Positions 30,831 through 39,571 of a stretch of DNA of 64,000 nt are shown piece after piece. The stretch's first letter is position 1. Every line of letters starts with the position of its first letter. The position numbers and the translations under genes were made by a program. Source of the stretch: Phycicoccus sp. Soil802 (lineage in GTDB: Bacteria > Actinomycetota > Actinomycetes > Actinomycetales > Dermatophilaceae). The stretch covers positions 414,618-478,617 of the forward strand of contig NZ_LMSS01000002.1 of NCBI RefSeq assembly GCF_001429605.1, read 5' to 3'. The notes below the pieces were generated by a model that did not search any database, had not been told where the DNA came from, and saw nothing but the letters and a program-made list of their open reading frames with translations.

Positions 30831-32411
30831 GTGACCGAGAACGCCACCGAAGGCTCGACGAAGTCCGACGCCCAGCTCGCCGAGATCCGCGCCGGGTACT
30901 CCTTCGAAGGTGGGGCCCTGCACTTCGGTGCCGCCGTGATCGACGGCAAGGCGTATCCCGATGCGCCCGTGCGCATCCCGCTGTCGACCCTCAACCGACA
31001 CGGCCTCGTGGCGGGCGCGACCGGCACGGGCAAGACGAAGACGTTGCAGCTCATGGCCGAGCAGCTCTCGGGTCAGGGCGTGCCCGTCTTCCTCGCCGAC
31101 ATCAAGGGTGACCTCTCCGGTCTCGCGACGGCAGGGCAGCCGAACGACAAGGTCACCGCCCGCGCGGCTGACGTGGGGCAGCAATGGGTCGGCACGGCAT
31201 ACCCGACCGAGTTCCTGTCGCTCGGCGGCCTCGGCAACGGCATCCCGATCCGCGCCACGATCACGTCCTTCGGGCCCACCTTGCTCTCGAAGGTGTTGGG
31301 GCTCAACGAGACCCAAGAGTCCAGCCTCGGCCTGGTCTTCCACTACGCCGACAAGAACGGCCTCGCACTCCTCGACATCAAGGACCTTCGTGAGGTCATC
31401 GCGTTCCTCAACTCCGACGAGGGCAAGGCCGACCTGAAGTCGCTGGGCGGACTGTCCTCGGCCACGGCCGGCGTCATCCTGCGCGAGCTGATCGCGTTCT
31501 CCGACCAGGGCGCTGAGGCGTTCTTCGGCGAGCCCGAGTTCGACACGCAGGACCTGCTGCGCACCGCCGCCGACGGCAAGGGGCTCGTCACGTGTCTCGA
31601 GCTGCCGGCCGTGCAGGACCGGCCCGCGCTCTTCTCCACCTTCCTCATGTGGATGCTGGCCGACCTCTTCCACGACCTGCCCGAGGTCGGTGACGTCGAC
31701 AAGCCGAAGCTGGTGTTCTTCTTCGACGAGGCGCACCTGCTGTTCAACGACGCGAGCAAGGCGTTCCAGGACGCGATCGAGCAGACCGTCCGGCTGATCC
31801 GGTCGAAGGGGGTCGGTGTCTTCTTCGTGACGCAGTCGCCCAAGGACGTGCCCTCGGACGTCCTCGCCCAGCTCGGCAACCGCGTGCAGCACGCCCTGCG
31901 CGCCTTCACGCCCGACGACGCGAAGGCGCTCAAGGCGGCCGTCTCGACCTACCCCCACAGCGGCTACGACCTGGCCACGCTGCTCACCTCGCTCGGCACC
32001 GGCGAGGCGGTCGTGACCGTGCTCTCCGAGCGGGGCGCCCCCACGCCGGTCGCGTGGACCCGAATGATCGCCCCGCAGTCGCTGATGGCGCCGTCCGACG
32101 AGGCCACCGTCAAGCAGGTCATCGCCGCGTCCGCGATCGGGTCGAAGTATGCCGCGATGGTCGACCGCGAGTCCGCCTACGAGAAGCTCCAGGCCCGGCT
32201 CCAGCAGGCGCCCACGCCCGAGCAGGCGCCCGCCCCGACGCCGAAGTCCGAGCCACCGGCGCGCGCCCCTCGCCCGGCGAAGGAGGAGCCGGGCATCGTC
32301 GAGCAGGTCGTGAAGTCGAGCGCCTTCAGGTCCATGGTCCGCTCGGCCGGCACGGTCATCGGTCGCGAGATCACCCGCTCGATCTTCGGCACCGCCCGCC
32401 GCTCCCGCTAG
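30831..32411 (+). CDS. HerA/FtsK-like ATPase (DUF853)
   Basis: 526 residues from GTG, leaderless. Walker A is in LVAGATGTGKTKTLQ near residue 70, and Walker B/DEXX reads LVFFFDEAHLLFND, with a sensor arginine region (VFFVTQSPKDVP) and GDLSGLATAGQPND typical of the DUF853 family (HerA-like hexameric ATPase). Family members are soluble and nucleic-acid-linked, but no partner nuclease (NurA, SIR2) is adjacent here. The C-terminal ~90 residues are Pro/Ala-rich then a short helix. The function is unknown; a DNA-translocating or repair role is only inferred. Confidence 0.88.
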   Translation: MTENATEGSTKSDAQLAEIRAGYSFEGGALHFGAAVIDGKAYPDAPVRIPLSTLNRHGLVAGATGTGKTKTLQLMAEQLSGQGVPVFLADIKGDLSGLATAGQPNDKVTARAADVGQQWVGTAYPTEFLSLGGLGNGIPIRATITSFGPTLLSKVLGLNETQESSLGLVFHYADKNGLALLDIKDLREVIAFLNSDEGKADLKSLGGLSSATAGVILRELIAFSDQGAEAFFGEPEFDTQDLLRTAADGKGLVTCLELPAVQDRPALFSTFLMWMLADLFHDLPEVGDVDKPKLVFFFDEAHLLFNDASKAFQDAIEQTVRLIRSKGVGVFFVTQSPKDVPSDVLAQLGNRVQHALRAFTPDDAKALKAAVSTYPHSGYDLATLLTSLGTGEAVVTVLSERGAPTPVAWTRMIAPQSLMAPSDEATVKQVIAASAIGSKYAAMVDRESAYEKLQARLQQAPTPEQAPAPTPKSEPPARAPRPAKEEPGIVEQVVKSSAFRSMVRSAGTVIGREITRSIFGTARRSR

Positions 32412-32530
32412 CAGGCGTCGATCCATGACGGGGACGCCACGGATCGACCTCGATCACCGGTGCGGACGTCCATTGGTGGCTCGAGTGCCACAGATGGACC
32501 AGCGGTGACCGCCCCCGGCTTGGTGACCCC

Positions 32531-33454
32531 TCAGCCGAGGAGGGCGGCCACCAGCAGGATCACCGGCACGGCGCCGATCGTCGTGATGAGGATGGTGTCG
32601 CGGGCCAGGACGGTCGCCCGGTCGTAGCGGGTGGCGTGCACGAAGATGTTCTGGGCGGTCGGGAGCGCCGAGGTGACCACGATCGCCAGGAGCGCGTGGC
32701 CGTCGACTCCCAGCACCACCGACGCCACGAACCACGCGACCGCCGGTTGCACGAACAGCTTGAGCGACGACGTCGTGACCAGCTCCGCGACCGAGCCCGC
32801 GCGCCCGAGCCCGGGCCCCAGTCGCAGCGCGATGCCGTAGGCGACGAGCATCGACGGCACGGCCATGTCGCCGAGCAGGCCCAGTGGCGCCGAGACCATG
32901 GTGGGCAGCGTCCACCCGGTCAGTGACAGCCCGAGTCCGATGAGGGAGCCGACGGTCAGGGGGTTCACGAACGGCCTGGTCAGCAGCCACCACCAGGAGG
33001 ACCGGCCGCCGTGGGCGTCGGCGTCGAGGAAGCCCAGGGCGATGGGCTGGAACACGAGCAGCTGGAAGAGCAGTGTCGGCGCGACGAAGGCCGCATCGCC
33101 CAGGACGTAGCTGGCGACCGGGATCCCAAGGTTGCCGGCGTTGACGTAGGACGACGAGAGGGCGCCGATGGTGGTGTCGCCCATCGAGCGGTGCCAGAGG
33201 GTGCGGGCCAGCAGCACGTAGACGCCCCCGGCGACGACGACGCCGGCCGCAGAGGCGCCGAGGTTCGCGGAGAGCACCTGGTGGACGTCGGCCCGCGACA
33301 GCGTGACCACCATCAGGGCCGGGCTCGCGACGAAGAAGGCGAGCCGCGACAGCACCTGCTGCGCGCCGAGGTCGACGATCCTGAGGTGGGCCAGCAGGGC
33401 CCCCACGGCGATGACCAGGCCGATGGTGGTGAAACCGTTGAGGACTCCCTGCAC
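32531..33454 (-). CDS. AEC (auxin efflux carrier) family transporter
   Basis: 307 residues from GTG. Ten membrane helices in two fives, with the AEC-type NAGNLGIPVASYVLGDAA near residue 107 and the C-terminal TSALPTAQNIFVHATRYD. The family moves small organic anions or auxin-like compounds. A TAGCCT box six bases upstream would give a leaderless mRNA; it overlaps the stop codon of the upstream synthetase gene, nine bases away. The pairing with a PrpE-like synthetase suggests uptake or export of a carboxylic acid used by it, inferred only. Confidence 0.88.
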   Translation of the reverse strand: MQGVLNGFTTIGLVIAVGALLAHLRIVDLGAQQVLSRLAFFVASPALMVVTLSRADVHQVLSANLGASAAGVVVAGGVYVLLARTLWHRSMGDTTIGALSSSYVNAGNLGIPVASYVLGDAAFVAPTLLFQLLVFQPIALGFLDADAHGGRSSWWWLLTRPFVNPLTVGSLIGLGLSLTGWTLPTMVSAPLGLLGDMAVPSMLVAYGIALRLGPGLGRAGSVAELVTTSSLKLFVQPAVAWFVASVVLGVDGHALLAIVVTSALPTAQNIFVHATRYDRATVLARDTILITTIGAVPVILLVAALLG

Positions 33455-33463
33455 CCCGTCAGG

Positions 33464-35371
33464 CTAGGCGGGCGAGGACAGCACGGGGCCGAGGGTCTCA
33501 AGGACCGAGGCATCCTCGATCGTGCCGGGCACCGTGGGCACCTTCCCGTCGGCCATCTCGCGCATCGTCTTGCGCAGGATCTTGCCCGACCTCGTCTTGG
33601 GCAGGGCTGCGACGACGTCGACCCGCTGCAGCGACGCGATCGCGCCGACCTCGTCGCGCACCCGCTGCTTCAGCTCCGTGCGGATGCGCTCCCCGTCGGC
33701 CGCCCCGTCGACTCCGGCCTTGAGCACCACCAGCGCCCGCGGCACCTGCCCCTTGAGGTCGTCGTGGACGCCGATCACCGCGCACTCGGCCACGGCGGGG
33801 TGCCCGGCCAGCGCCGCCTCGATCGAGCCGGTCGAGAGCCGGTGGCCCGCGACGTTGAGCACGTCGTCGGTGCGACCCATCACGTAGAGGTAGCCGTCCT
33901 CGTCGACCAGGCCGCCGTCGCCGGTGAGGTAGTAGCCGTCGAACGCCGACAGGTAGCCGGACACGAAGCGGTCGTCGTCGCCCCACAGGGTCGGCAGGGT
34001 GCCGGGGGGCAGCGGCAGACGGATGCAGATCGCACCCTCCTCGCCCGCGCCGAGCTCCCGGCCACCCTCCCCGAGGATGCGCACGTCGAAGCCCGGGACC
34101 GGCACGGTCGGCGACCCCGGCTTGATCGGCATCGGCTCGAGCCCCCGCAGGTTCGCGGCGATCGGCCAGCCGGTCTCGGTCTGCCACCAGTTGTCGACCA
34201 CGGGCACCCCGAGCCGTTCGGTCGCCCACGCGTAGGTGTCCGGGTCGAGGCGCTCGCCGGCGAGGAACACCGTCTCCAGCGACGACAGGTCGTGCCCCTT
34301 CATCAGCTCGCCTTCGGGGTCATCTCGCTTGATGGCTCGGTATGCCGTGGGGGCGGTGAACATCGCCTTCACACCATGGTCGGCGATCACCTTCCAGAAC
34401 GCGCTCGCATCCGGGGTGCCGACCGGTTTCCCTTCGTACAGAACGGTTGTCGCGCCGGTGAGCAGCGGTGCGTAGACGATGTAGGAGTGCCCGACCACCC
34501 AGCCGACGTCGCTGGCGGTGAACCAGGTGTCGCCCGGCCCGATGCCGTAGATGTTGCCCATCGACCAGCGCAGGGCGACCGCGTGCCCGCCGTTGTCGCG
34601 GACGATCCCCTTCGGCCGGCCCGTCGTTCCTGAGGTGTAGAGGATGTAGAGCGGGTCGGTGGCGCCGACCTCGACGCAGTCGGCGGGCTCGGCGTCGGCG
34701 ACCAGCTCGTCCCAGTCGAGCTCCTCCCAGTCGGTGTCGCGCTCGCCGACGGCGGCCCGAGCCTGCTCGCGCTGCAGGACGATGACCGACTCCGGCTTGT
34801 GCGTGCTGCGGTCGAGGGCGGCGTCGAGCAGCGGCTTGTACTCGACCACCCGCGTCGGCTCGACGCCACAGCTCGCCGCGACGATGACTACTGGCTTGGC
34901 GTCCTCGACGCGGGCCGCGAGCTCGGCCGGCGCGAACCCACCGAAGACCACAGAGTGGACCGCCCCCAGTCGGGCGCAGGCGAGCATCGCGACGACGGCC
35001 TCCGGCACCATCGGCATGTAGATGACGACTCGGTCGCCCTTCTCGACGCCCAGTGACGCCAGCGCCCCGGCGAACGTCGCGACGCGGTCGAGCAACGCGG
35101 CATACGTGATGGTCTGGTGGGTGTCGGTCACCGGCGAGTCGTAGTGCAGCGCCGGCTGGTCGCCGCGCCCCGCGGCCACGTGCCGGTCGAGTGCGTTGAA
35201 GCAGGTGTTGAGGGTGCCGCCGGTGAACCATCGGTAGAACGGCGGCCGGTCGTCGTCGAGCACCCGCGGTGGCGGAGTGATCCAGTCGATCGCCTCGGCG
35301 GCCCGGCCCCAGAACGCTTCCGGGTCCTCGAGGCTCTGCCGGTATGCCGCGCGGTAGTCACCGTTGCCCAT
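33464..35371 (-). CDS. prpE: propionyl/acetyl-CoA synthetase-type acyl-CoA ligase (PrpE-like)
   Basis: 635 residues from ATG 35371 (GTG 35392 possible). AMP-forming ligase with N-terminal DPEAFWGRAAEAIDWITPP (ACS N-domain), the P-loop YTSGTTGRPKGIVRDNGG, DVGWVVGHSYIVYAPL, the adenylation core NWWQTETGWPIA, the hinge DGYYLTGDGG and C-terminal catalytic Lys in LPKTRSGKILRKTMR. The sequence favours propionyl-CoA synthetase over acetyl-CoA synthetase (RDNGGHAVAL, GIGPGDTW). It activates propionate or acetate for central metabolism and may be inhibited by acetylation of the C-terminal lysine. The AEC transporter gene follows closely. Confidence 0.92.
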   Translation of the reverse strand: MGNGDYRAAYRQSLEDPEAFWGRAAEAIDWITPPPRVLDDDRPPFYRWFTGGTLNTCFNALDRHVAAGRGDQPALHYDSPVTDTHQTITYAALLDRVATFAGALASLGVEKGDRVVIYMPMVPEAVVAMLACARLGAVHSVVFGGFAPAELAARVEDAKPVVIVAASCGVEPTRVVEYKPLLDAALDRSTHKPESVIVLQREQARAAVGERDTDWEELDWDELVADAEPADCVEVGATDPLYILYTSGTTGRPKGIVRDNGGHAVALRWSMGNIYGIGPGDTWFTASDVGWVVGHSYIVYAPLLTGATTVLYEGKPVGTPDASAFWKVIADHGVKAMFTAPTAYRAIKRDDPEGELMKGHDLSSLETVFLAGERLDPDTYAWATERLGVPVVDNWWQTETGWPIAANLRGLEPMPIKPGSPTVPVPGFDVRILGEGGRELGAGEEGAICIRLPLPPGTLPTLWGDDDRFVSGYLSAFDGYYLTGDGGLVDEDGYLYVMGRTDDVLNVAGHRLSTGSIEAALAGHPAVAECAVIGVHDDLKGQVPRALVVLKAGVDGAADGERIRTELKQRVRDEVGAIASLQRVDVVAALPKTRSGKILRKTMREMADGKVPTVPGTIEDASVLETLGPVLSSPA

Positions 35372-35468
35372 GTCGCCATCGTGGGCCACCACGCCGCGAC
35401 CCGCCAGAGCCGGAGACCGAGGAGGTGCTGGTTGCGCCGCCCTTCAGGCGCGGCGCTGGGCCGGGCGG

Positions 35469-36023
35469 TCAGTCCTCGGGGTTGCTCTGGTAGCGGATCC
35501 AGGCGCTGGAGTCGCGGTGCCACAAGCGGACGAGCGCCCACCCGCCGACGAGCAACAGACCGAGGGCGAGGGTGCGCGCGAAGGTCCCTGCGGTGGGCAG
35601 CAGCGCGCCGGCGAAGAGGCCGAGCGACACGGGGAAGAGCACACTGGCGATGATCCGAGCCCAGCGCGACCCGCGGGCCGTCGCCCTGGCCATCGCGAGC
35701 CAGATCACGCAGCTGACGACGGCGACCGCCGTAGTCAGGCTGAGCGTGAACCGCAGGACGCCCTCGATGTCGTCGGCGGTGGCCGGCAGCTTGCCCACCG
35801 CGACCTCGTTCCGGATCGCGTCGCGCAGCTGACCGCGGGTGAGAAAGCCGCGCACGACCTCGAGCACCTCGAGCGCGGCGCCGAACTGCATCAGGCGCAC
35901 GGCGTCGACGATCGACCGTGGCGGAACCAGGGGCGAGCCGGGACGCCAGGCGGTGTGGTCCGGACGGCCGTCGCCGGGACCGTCGGGGCTCAGGACGCCG
36001 CGCCAGTTGATCTGTCGGGCCAT
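35469..36023 (-). CDS. membrane protein of unknown function
   Basis: 184 residues from ATG 36023. A soluble N-terminal third (PPRSIVDAVRLMQFGAALEVLEVV) is followed by three or four membrane helices: one near LTTAVAVVSCVIWLAMA, one near ASVLFPVSLGLFAGALL and TLALGLLLVGGWALVRL. The tail carries WHRDSSAWIRYQS. Such proteins are common in actinobacteria; no domain of known function is recognised. It lies 98 bases after PrpE's start, on the same strand and downstream of the tRNA-Ser gene. Confidence 0.75.
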   Translation of the reverse strand: MARQINWRGVLSPDGPGDGRPDHTAWRPGSPLVPPRSIVDAVRLMQFGAALEVLEVVRGFLTRGQLRDAIRNEVAVGKLPATADDIEGVLRFTLSLTTAVAVVSCVIWLAMARATARGSRWARIIASVLFPVSLGLFAGALLPTAGTFARTLALGLLLVGGWALVRLWHRDSSAWIRYQSNPED

Positions 36024-36118
36024 GCGGTGTGGCTCCTCCGGACGAGGCCGGTCCTTGACGGGTCGGCCTCGTCGAGCGTGGTCGACCCGTCTAGCACCCG
36101 AGCACGGGACCTGGGTTG

Positions 36119-36206
36119 TGGCGGAGGATAGGGGATTCGAACCCCTGAGAGCTTTCACTCAACACGCTTTCCAAGCGTGCGCACTAGGCCACTATGCGAA
36201 TCCTCC
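36119..36206 (-). tRNA. tRNA-Ser, anticodon GGA, CCA encoded
   Basis: Acceptor arms pair (GGAGGAT at the 5' end, 36206-36200, with ATCCTCC), followed by discriminator G and encoded CCA (36121-36119). The loop TTGGAAA holds anticodon GGA at 36172-36170, and a long variable arm marks it as class II. It reads UCC and UCU codons. Confidence 0.97.
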
Positions 36207-36213
36207 GCCGAGG

Positions 36214-36219
36214 AGGCTA
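36214..36219 (-). promoter_or_regulatory. -10 box for tRNA-Ser(GGA)
   Basis: TAGCCT on the reverse strand, seven bases before the tRNA 5' end; the same spacing as for tRNA-Ser(CGA). Confidence 0.5.
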
Positions 36220-36319
36220 CCTGAGCCGAACCTCACCACTGAAATCGCTCCCGGATGACCGGGTCGAAACGGCTCCAGGGACGGCCGTCAGCTCGGTGAC
36301 GACGCCGGCGGGGCGTCCG

Positions 36320-36363
36320 TTCGATGTAAACCCGCCGGGATGTGTCCGCGGGTTTACATCGAA
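36320..36363 (-). terminator. long hairpin after the metallophosphoesterase gene
   Basis: Perfect 16-bp arms, TTCGATGTAAACCCGC (36320-36335) and its complement (36348-36363), around a 12-base loop, 17 bases after the stop of the minus-strand gene. The arms are AT-richer than the surroundings. Confidence 0.75.
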
Positions 36364-36380
36364 CCAGCCGCATCAGCGGA

Positions 36381-37196
36381 TCAGCCTGGCCAACCGCGCC
36401 ACGGATGGACCGGTGCGCGGCCGTGCCCGGGGTCCACGCCGATGATGCGCCCACCGGCGAGCGTCGTGGTCTCGTGCCGCGCGGAGCGGTCCACCGAGGT
36501 GACCGCGCGGATCGGCTCAGCGGCCCGGAACCGGTCGCGCGCCCAGTCGAAGACGGTGGAGTGTCCGTGCACCTGGCTGAAGGGCAGTGGTCGATGCAGC
36601 CAGCTCGGCACCAGCTCGGTGGCGGCCGAGGCCCACAGCGGCCCCACGGGTCCTTCGTCAGCTGTTCCGTGCAGCATGACACCCGCACGGAACACGTCGT
36701 CCGAGCCTTGCGCCGCAAGGGAGTTCAGCACCTCCGCCGCATCCGCCGCCGTCCGAGGCGAGCCCAGCACGGTCTCCCAGAACTCGGCCGTCACCCCGGC
36801 ATGGGTCACGAGGTGGACCTCGCCGGCCGACTTGACGGTGGCGGCCATCGCGAGCTGGCCAGAGCCCCACCACCGGCGCATCGTCTCGATCGCGTGCGCG
36901 TGGAGGCGTTCCGGCCACTCGAAGACGGGCTGCCGCAGGTACTGCATCTCGTGGTTGCCCACCAGCTGGGTCCACTGGTCAGGTTGGTGGGTGAGGTAGC
37001 CGTCCACCAGCGCGACGACCTGCTCCGAGTCCGGCCCACGGTGGACGAGGTCGCCCAGCTGGACGACCTGCAGGTCGGCCGGCAGTCGACCGGTCCCGGG
37101 ATCCGCCCCGAGCCGGACGAGCTCGGCGAAGAGGGCGGTGGCGTGGCCCCCGACGTCGCCGATCACCACGCGGCGGACCGCCGTGGGTGCCGTCAT
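36381..37196 (-). CDS. calcineurin-like metallophosphoesterase
   Basis: 271 residues from ATG 37196, overlapping the upstream stop (ATGA). Metal-binding motifs of the family are all present: GDVGGHATAL (Asp, His), VQLGDLVHRGPDS, the central VGNHEMQYL and a C-terminal VHGHSTVFDW. The family contains phosphatases acting on proteins, nucleotides or bis-nucleotides; the substrate is unclear. The operon placement after a cNMP-binding/DUF294 protein gene suggests a signalling or nucleotide-hydrolysis step. Confidence 0.88.
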   Translation of the reverse strand: MTAPTAVRRVVIGDVGGHATALFAELVRLGADPGTGRLPADLQVVQLGDLVHRGPDSEQVVALVDGYLTHQPDQWTQLVGNHEMQYLRQPVFEWPERLHAHAIETMRRWWGSGQLAMAATVKSAGEVHLVTHAGVTAEFWETVLGSPRTAADAAEVLNSLAAQGSDDVFRAGVMLHGTADEGPVGPLWASAATELVPSWLHRPLPFSQVHGHSTVFDWARDRFRAAEPIRAVTSVDRSARHETTTLAGGRIIGVDPGHGRAPVHPWRGWPG

Positions 37197-38677
37197 GGCG
37201 CCGGTCGCGACCATTCGGCCGTCGGGAGGTACACCGACAGCCGGGTCATCCGCTTCTGGACCGAGGCGATCTCCCGGACCGCCTGCGCGACCACGCTGCG
37301 GTCCAGGGGGGACATCAGCTCCTCCGAGAAGGTGTCGGACGGTGGCTGACCGGCTTGGTGCTGCATCAGCTGGTAGCGCAGCCGGAGCCGTTGGAGCGTG
37401 TCGAACACGTCGACGAGCGTGGCGGCGCGGTCATCGGGGAGCATGGTCGACCCGGCCGCCGCCACCAGCCGGTCGCGGGTGCCGAGCGCCTGCGACCCGG
37501 CGCTCAGGGCGGCCCACCGGGCGAGGTTCACCACCGGGAGCAGGGCATGCTCCTTGACGTCGATGTCGGCCGGCCGACGCCGCAACGCGTCGCGGGTCGT
37601 CCGCAGCCTGGCCCGGTGGGCGAGCGACTCCTCCAACAGCAACCGCATGGTCCCGGGGTGCCGACGCAGCTCGGTGAACACCTGCAGCGCGGCGGGGAGC
37701 CCCGGGTCGCCCTCGATAGGACGCCCGTCGACGAGGAGCGAGGCCATGATCGCGCCCTGGTTGAGCTCGGGCGACGCCATCCACCGCAGGGCTGCGGCGC
37801 GCCACTCGGTGTTGGTCCGGGCGAACGGCTCGCGCGAAGCGGTCGCGCCGTTCCAGTCGCGGCTCAGGCCACCACGGGCCAGCACGTCGTGGACCTCCCC
37901 GAACGCGGCGCGATAGGCGGGTAGCAGGTCCACCGGGACGTCGTCGGTGAACGCCACCGCCGAGTCGACGTCGGAGCTGAGCACCGCCTCCTGGCGCCCG
38001 TTGCTGCCGAGCGATAGCCAGGTGAAGGCGTCGCGGTCCAGCTCGGGGTGCGCGGCGAAGACGATCCGGATCGCCCGACGCACGGTCGTGTCGATGATCG
38101 CCGCGTAGAGGGCGATGACCCGTCCGGACGTGAACCCGCCCGCGAGCAGCTCGCCGAGGACGGAGGGTATGCCGCGGGCGAGCCGCGCGAGGTCGTCGAC
38201 CGTCTCAGCGCGGTTGAGCTGCGCGTGCAGGGCGACGTCCGCGGAGGTCGACGGCGAGGCCGCGCCCCTGGACCGCGCCGCGAGGCTCTGGGCGAGGAAC
38301 CGCGCGCCCTGCCGCGACGTGAAGACAGGGGTCGCGAGGACTCCCGGGATCCGCGCGATCCGGGTCTGGCCCGAGGCCACGGCCCGAGGCCCCACCGATC
38401 GCTCGGTCAGCATGGCGGAGAAGCCGAAGACTCCACCCGGCTCGAGGACCTCGTCCGGCACCTCGGCGAGCCGGGCCGGGTCGTTCCAGACGTCCACCCG
38501 GCCCTCGATGACGACGAAGACCTCGACCGTGGGGTCGATGAAGGCGTCGAGGACGAGGTCGCCCCCGCCGTAGTCGACGACCCGGGCGGCGGCAGCGAGC
38601 TCGGCCAGACCGGCCGCCCCGAGGTGGCTGAACGGCCGGTGCTGGCCCAGGAGCTCCGCGAGCTCACCCTCGTCCAG
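37193..38677 (-). CDS. cNMP-binding/DUF294 nucleotidyltransferase-like protein, probably CTG start
   Basis: The canonical-start frame begins only at GTG 38497, in the middle of a cyclic-nucleotide-binding domain. Reading the frame back, the domain continues (LAAAARVVDYGGGDLVLDAF... VFVVIEGR), and the only start is CTG 38677-38675, five bases after GGAGG and right after the preceding gene's stop. This gives 494 residues: cNMP-binding domain (about 10-110), linker, nucleotidyltransferase-like DUF294 (about 220-320; FTWLSLGSNGRQEAVLSSDVDSAV with DxD) and a DUF294 C-terminal helical domain. CBS domains, usual in the family, are missing. It may read cAMP and modify a protein or act as a regulator. 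Confidence 0.8.
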   Translation of the reverse strand: MDEGELAELLGQHRPFSHLGAAGLAELAAAARVVDYGGGDLVLDAFIDPTVEVFVVIEGRVDVWNDPARLAEVPDEVLEPGGVFGFSAMLTERSVGPRAVASGQTRIARIPGVLATPVFTSRQGARFLAQSLAARSRGAASPSTSADVALHAQLNRAETVDDLARLARGIPSVLGELLAGGFTSGRVIALYAAIIDTTVRRAIRIVFAAHPELDRDAFTWLSLGSNGRQEAVLSSDVDSAVAFTDDVPVDLLPAYRAAFGEVHDVLARGGLSRDWNGATASREPFARTNTEWRAAALRWMASPELNQGAIMASLLVDGRPIEGDPGLPAALQVFTELRRHPGTMRLLLEESLAHRARLRTTRDALRRRPADIDVKEHALLPVVNLARWAALSAGSQALGTRDRLVAAAGSTMLPDDRAATLVDVFDTLQRLRLRYQLMQHQAGQPPSDTFSEELMSPLDRSVVAQAVREIASVQKRMTRLSVYLPTAEWSRPAP

Positions 38678-38678
38678 A

Positions 38679-39521
38679 TCAGCCTCCGACGGTCGGCGGG
38701 CTGGGGATGTCGTAGCCCGACGGCCCCACCGTCTTCTCGAGGGCGGTCTTCCATGCTCCGGAGGAGATGTACTCCTTCAGCGCCGCGTTGACCTTGTCCA
38801 CCATGGCAGTGTCGCCCAGTTTCACGCCGACGCCGTAGCGCTCGTCGGTGAAGCCCTTGCCGACGACCTTGAGGACGCCCTTGTACTCCGGCTCCGCGGC
38901 ATACCCGGCGAGGATGAGGTCGTCGGTCGAGACCGCGTCGACGTCACCGTTGGCGAGGTTGCGGACGCACTCGGAGAAGGTGGGCACCTGGCGCAAGGTG
39001 ATCTTGCCGGCATAGTGCGCCTTGACGTAGTCGGCCGACGTCGTGCCCGAGGCAGCGCACAGGATCCTGCCGTCGAGCGTCTCCGGCCCGGTGATCGCCA
39101 CGTCGTTTCGTCGGATGAGCAGGTCCTGGTGGGCCACGAAGTAAGGCCCGGCGAACGACACCTCCTTCTTCCGCTCGTCCGTGATGGAGAAGGTCGCGAT
39201 CACGAGGTCGACCGCGCCGCTCTGCAGGGCCGAGATGCGTTCGGCCGGGTCCACCGGTTTCCACGTGATGTTGGCCGACGGGACGCCGAGCTTCCCGGCC
39301 ACGTACTGAGCCGTCTCGATGTCGAAGCCGGCGTACGTGCTGCCGGACTTCGCGCTCACGCCCGGCTCGTCGTCCGCGATCCCGATGGTGAGCTTCCCGG
39401 TGCCGCTGGCTCCGTTGTCGGTCGTGGGGGCGGCCGGGGTCGACGAGCACCCGACCAGGACGCCCACGACGAGGGACGCGGCGGCGACGGCGACCGCGGA
39501 GCGGCGACGGACGATCGACAT
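38679..39521 (-). CDS. solute-binding lipoprotein for polar amino acids (GluB-like)
   Basis: 280 residues from ATG 39521 with GGAGG upstream; a second ATG at 39572 overlaps the permease stop as TGATG and is possible. A signal peptide ending in the lipobox VLVGC (Cys near residue 25) anchors it outside the membrane. The periplasmic-binding-protein fold (family 3) shows in ADDEPGVSAKSGSTYAGFDIETAQYVAGKLG, VDLVIATFSITDERKKEVSFAGPYF and ILCAASGTTSADYV. It is close to glutamate/glutamine-binding GluB. No ABC permease or ATPase gene is adjacent; the neighbour is an APC permease. Confidence 0.92.
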   Translation of the reverse strand: MSIVRRRSAVAVAAASLVVGVLVGCSSTPAAPTTDNGASGTGKLTIGIADDEPGVSAKSGSTYAGFDIETAQYVAGKLGVPSANITWKPVDPAERISALQSGAVDLVIATFSITDERKKEVSFAGPYFVAHQDLLIRRNDVAITGPETLDGRILCAASGTTSADYVKAHYAGKITLRQVPTFSECVRNLANGDVDAVSTDDLILAGYAAEPEYKGVLKVVGKGFTDERYGVGVKLGDTAMVDKVNAALKEYISSGAWKTALEKTVGPSGYDIPSPPTVGG

Positions 39522-39571
39522 GGGGCCTCCAGAACCCTTGTGGGACAAGGCGCGAGCCACGGTGCGGGACA

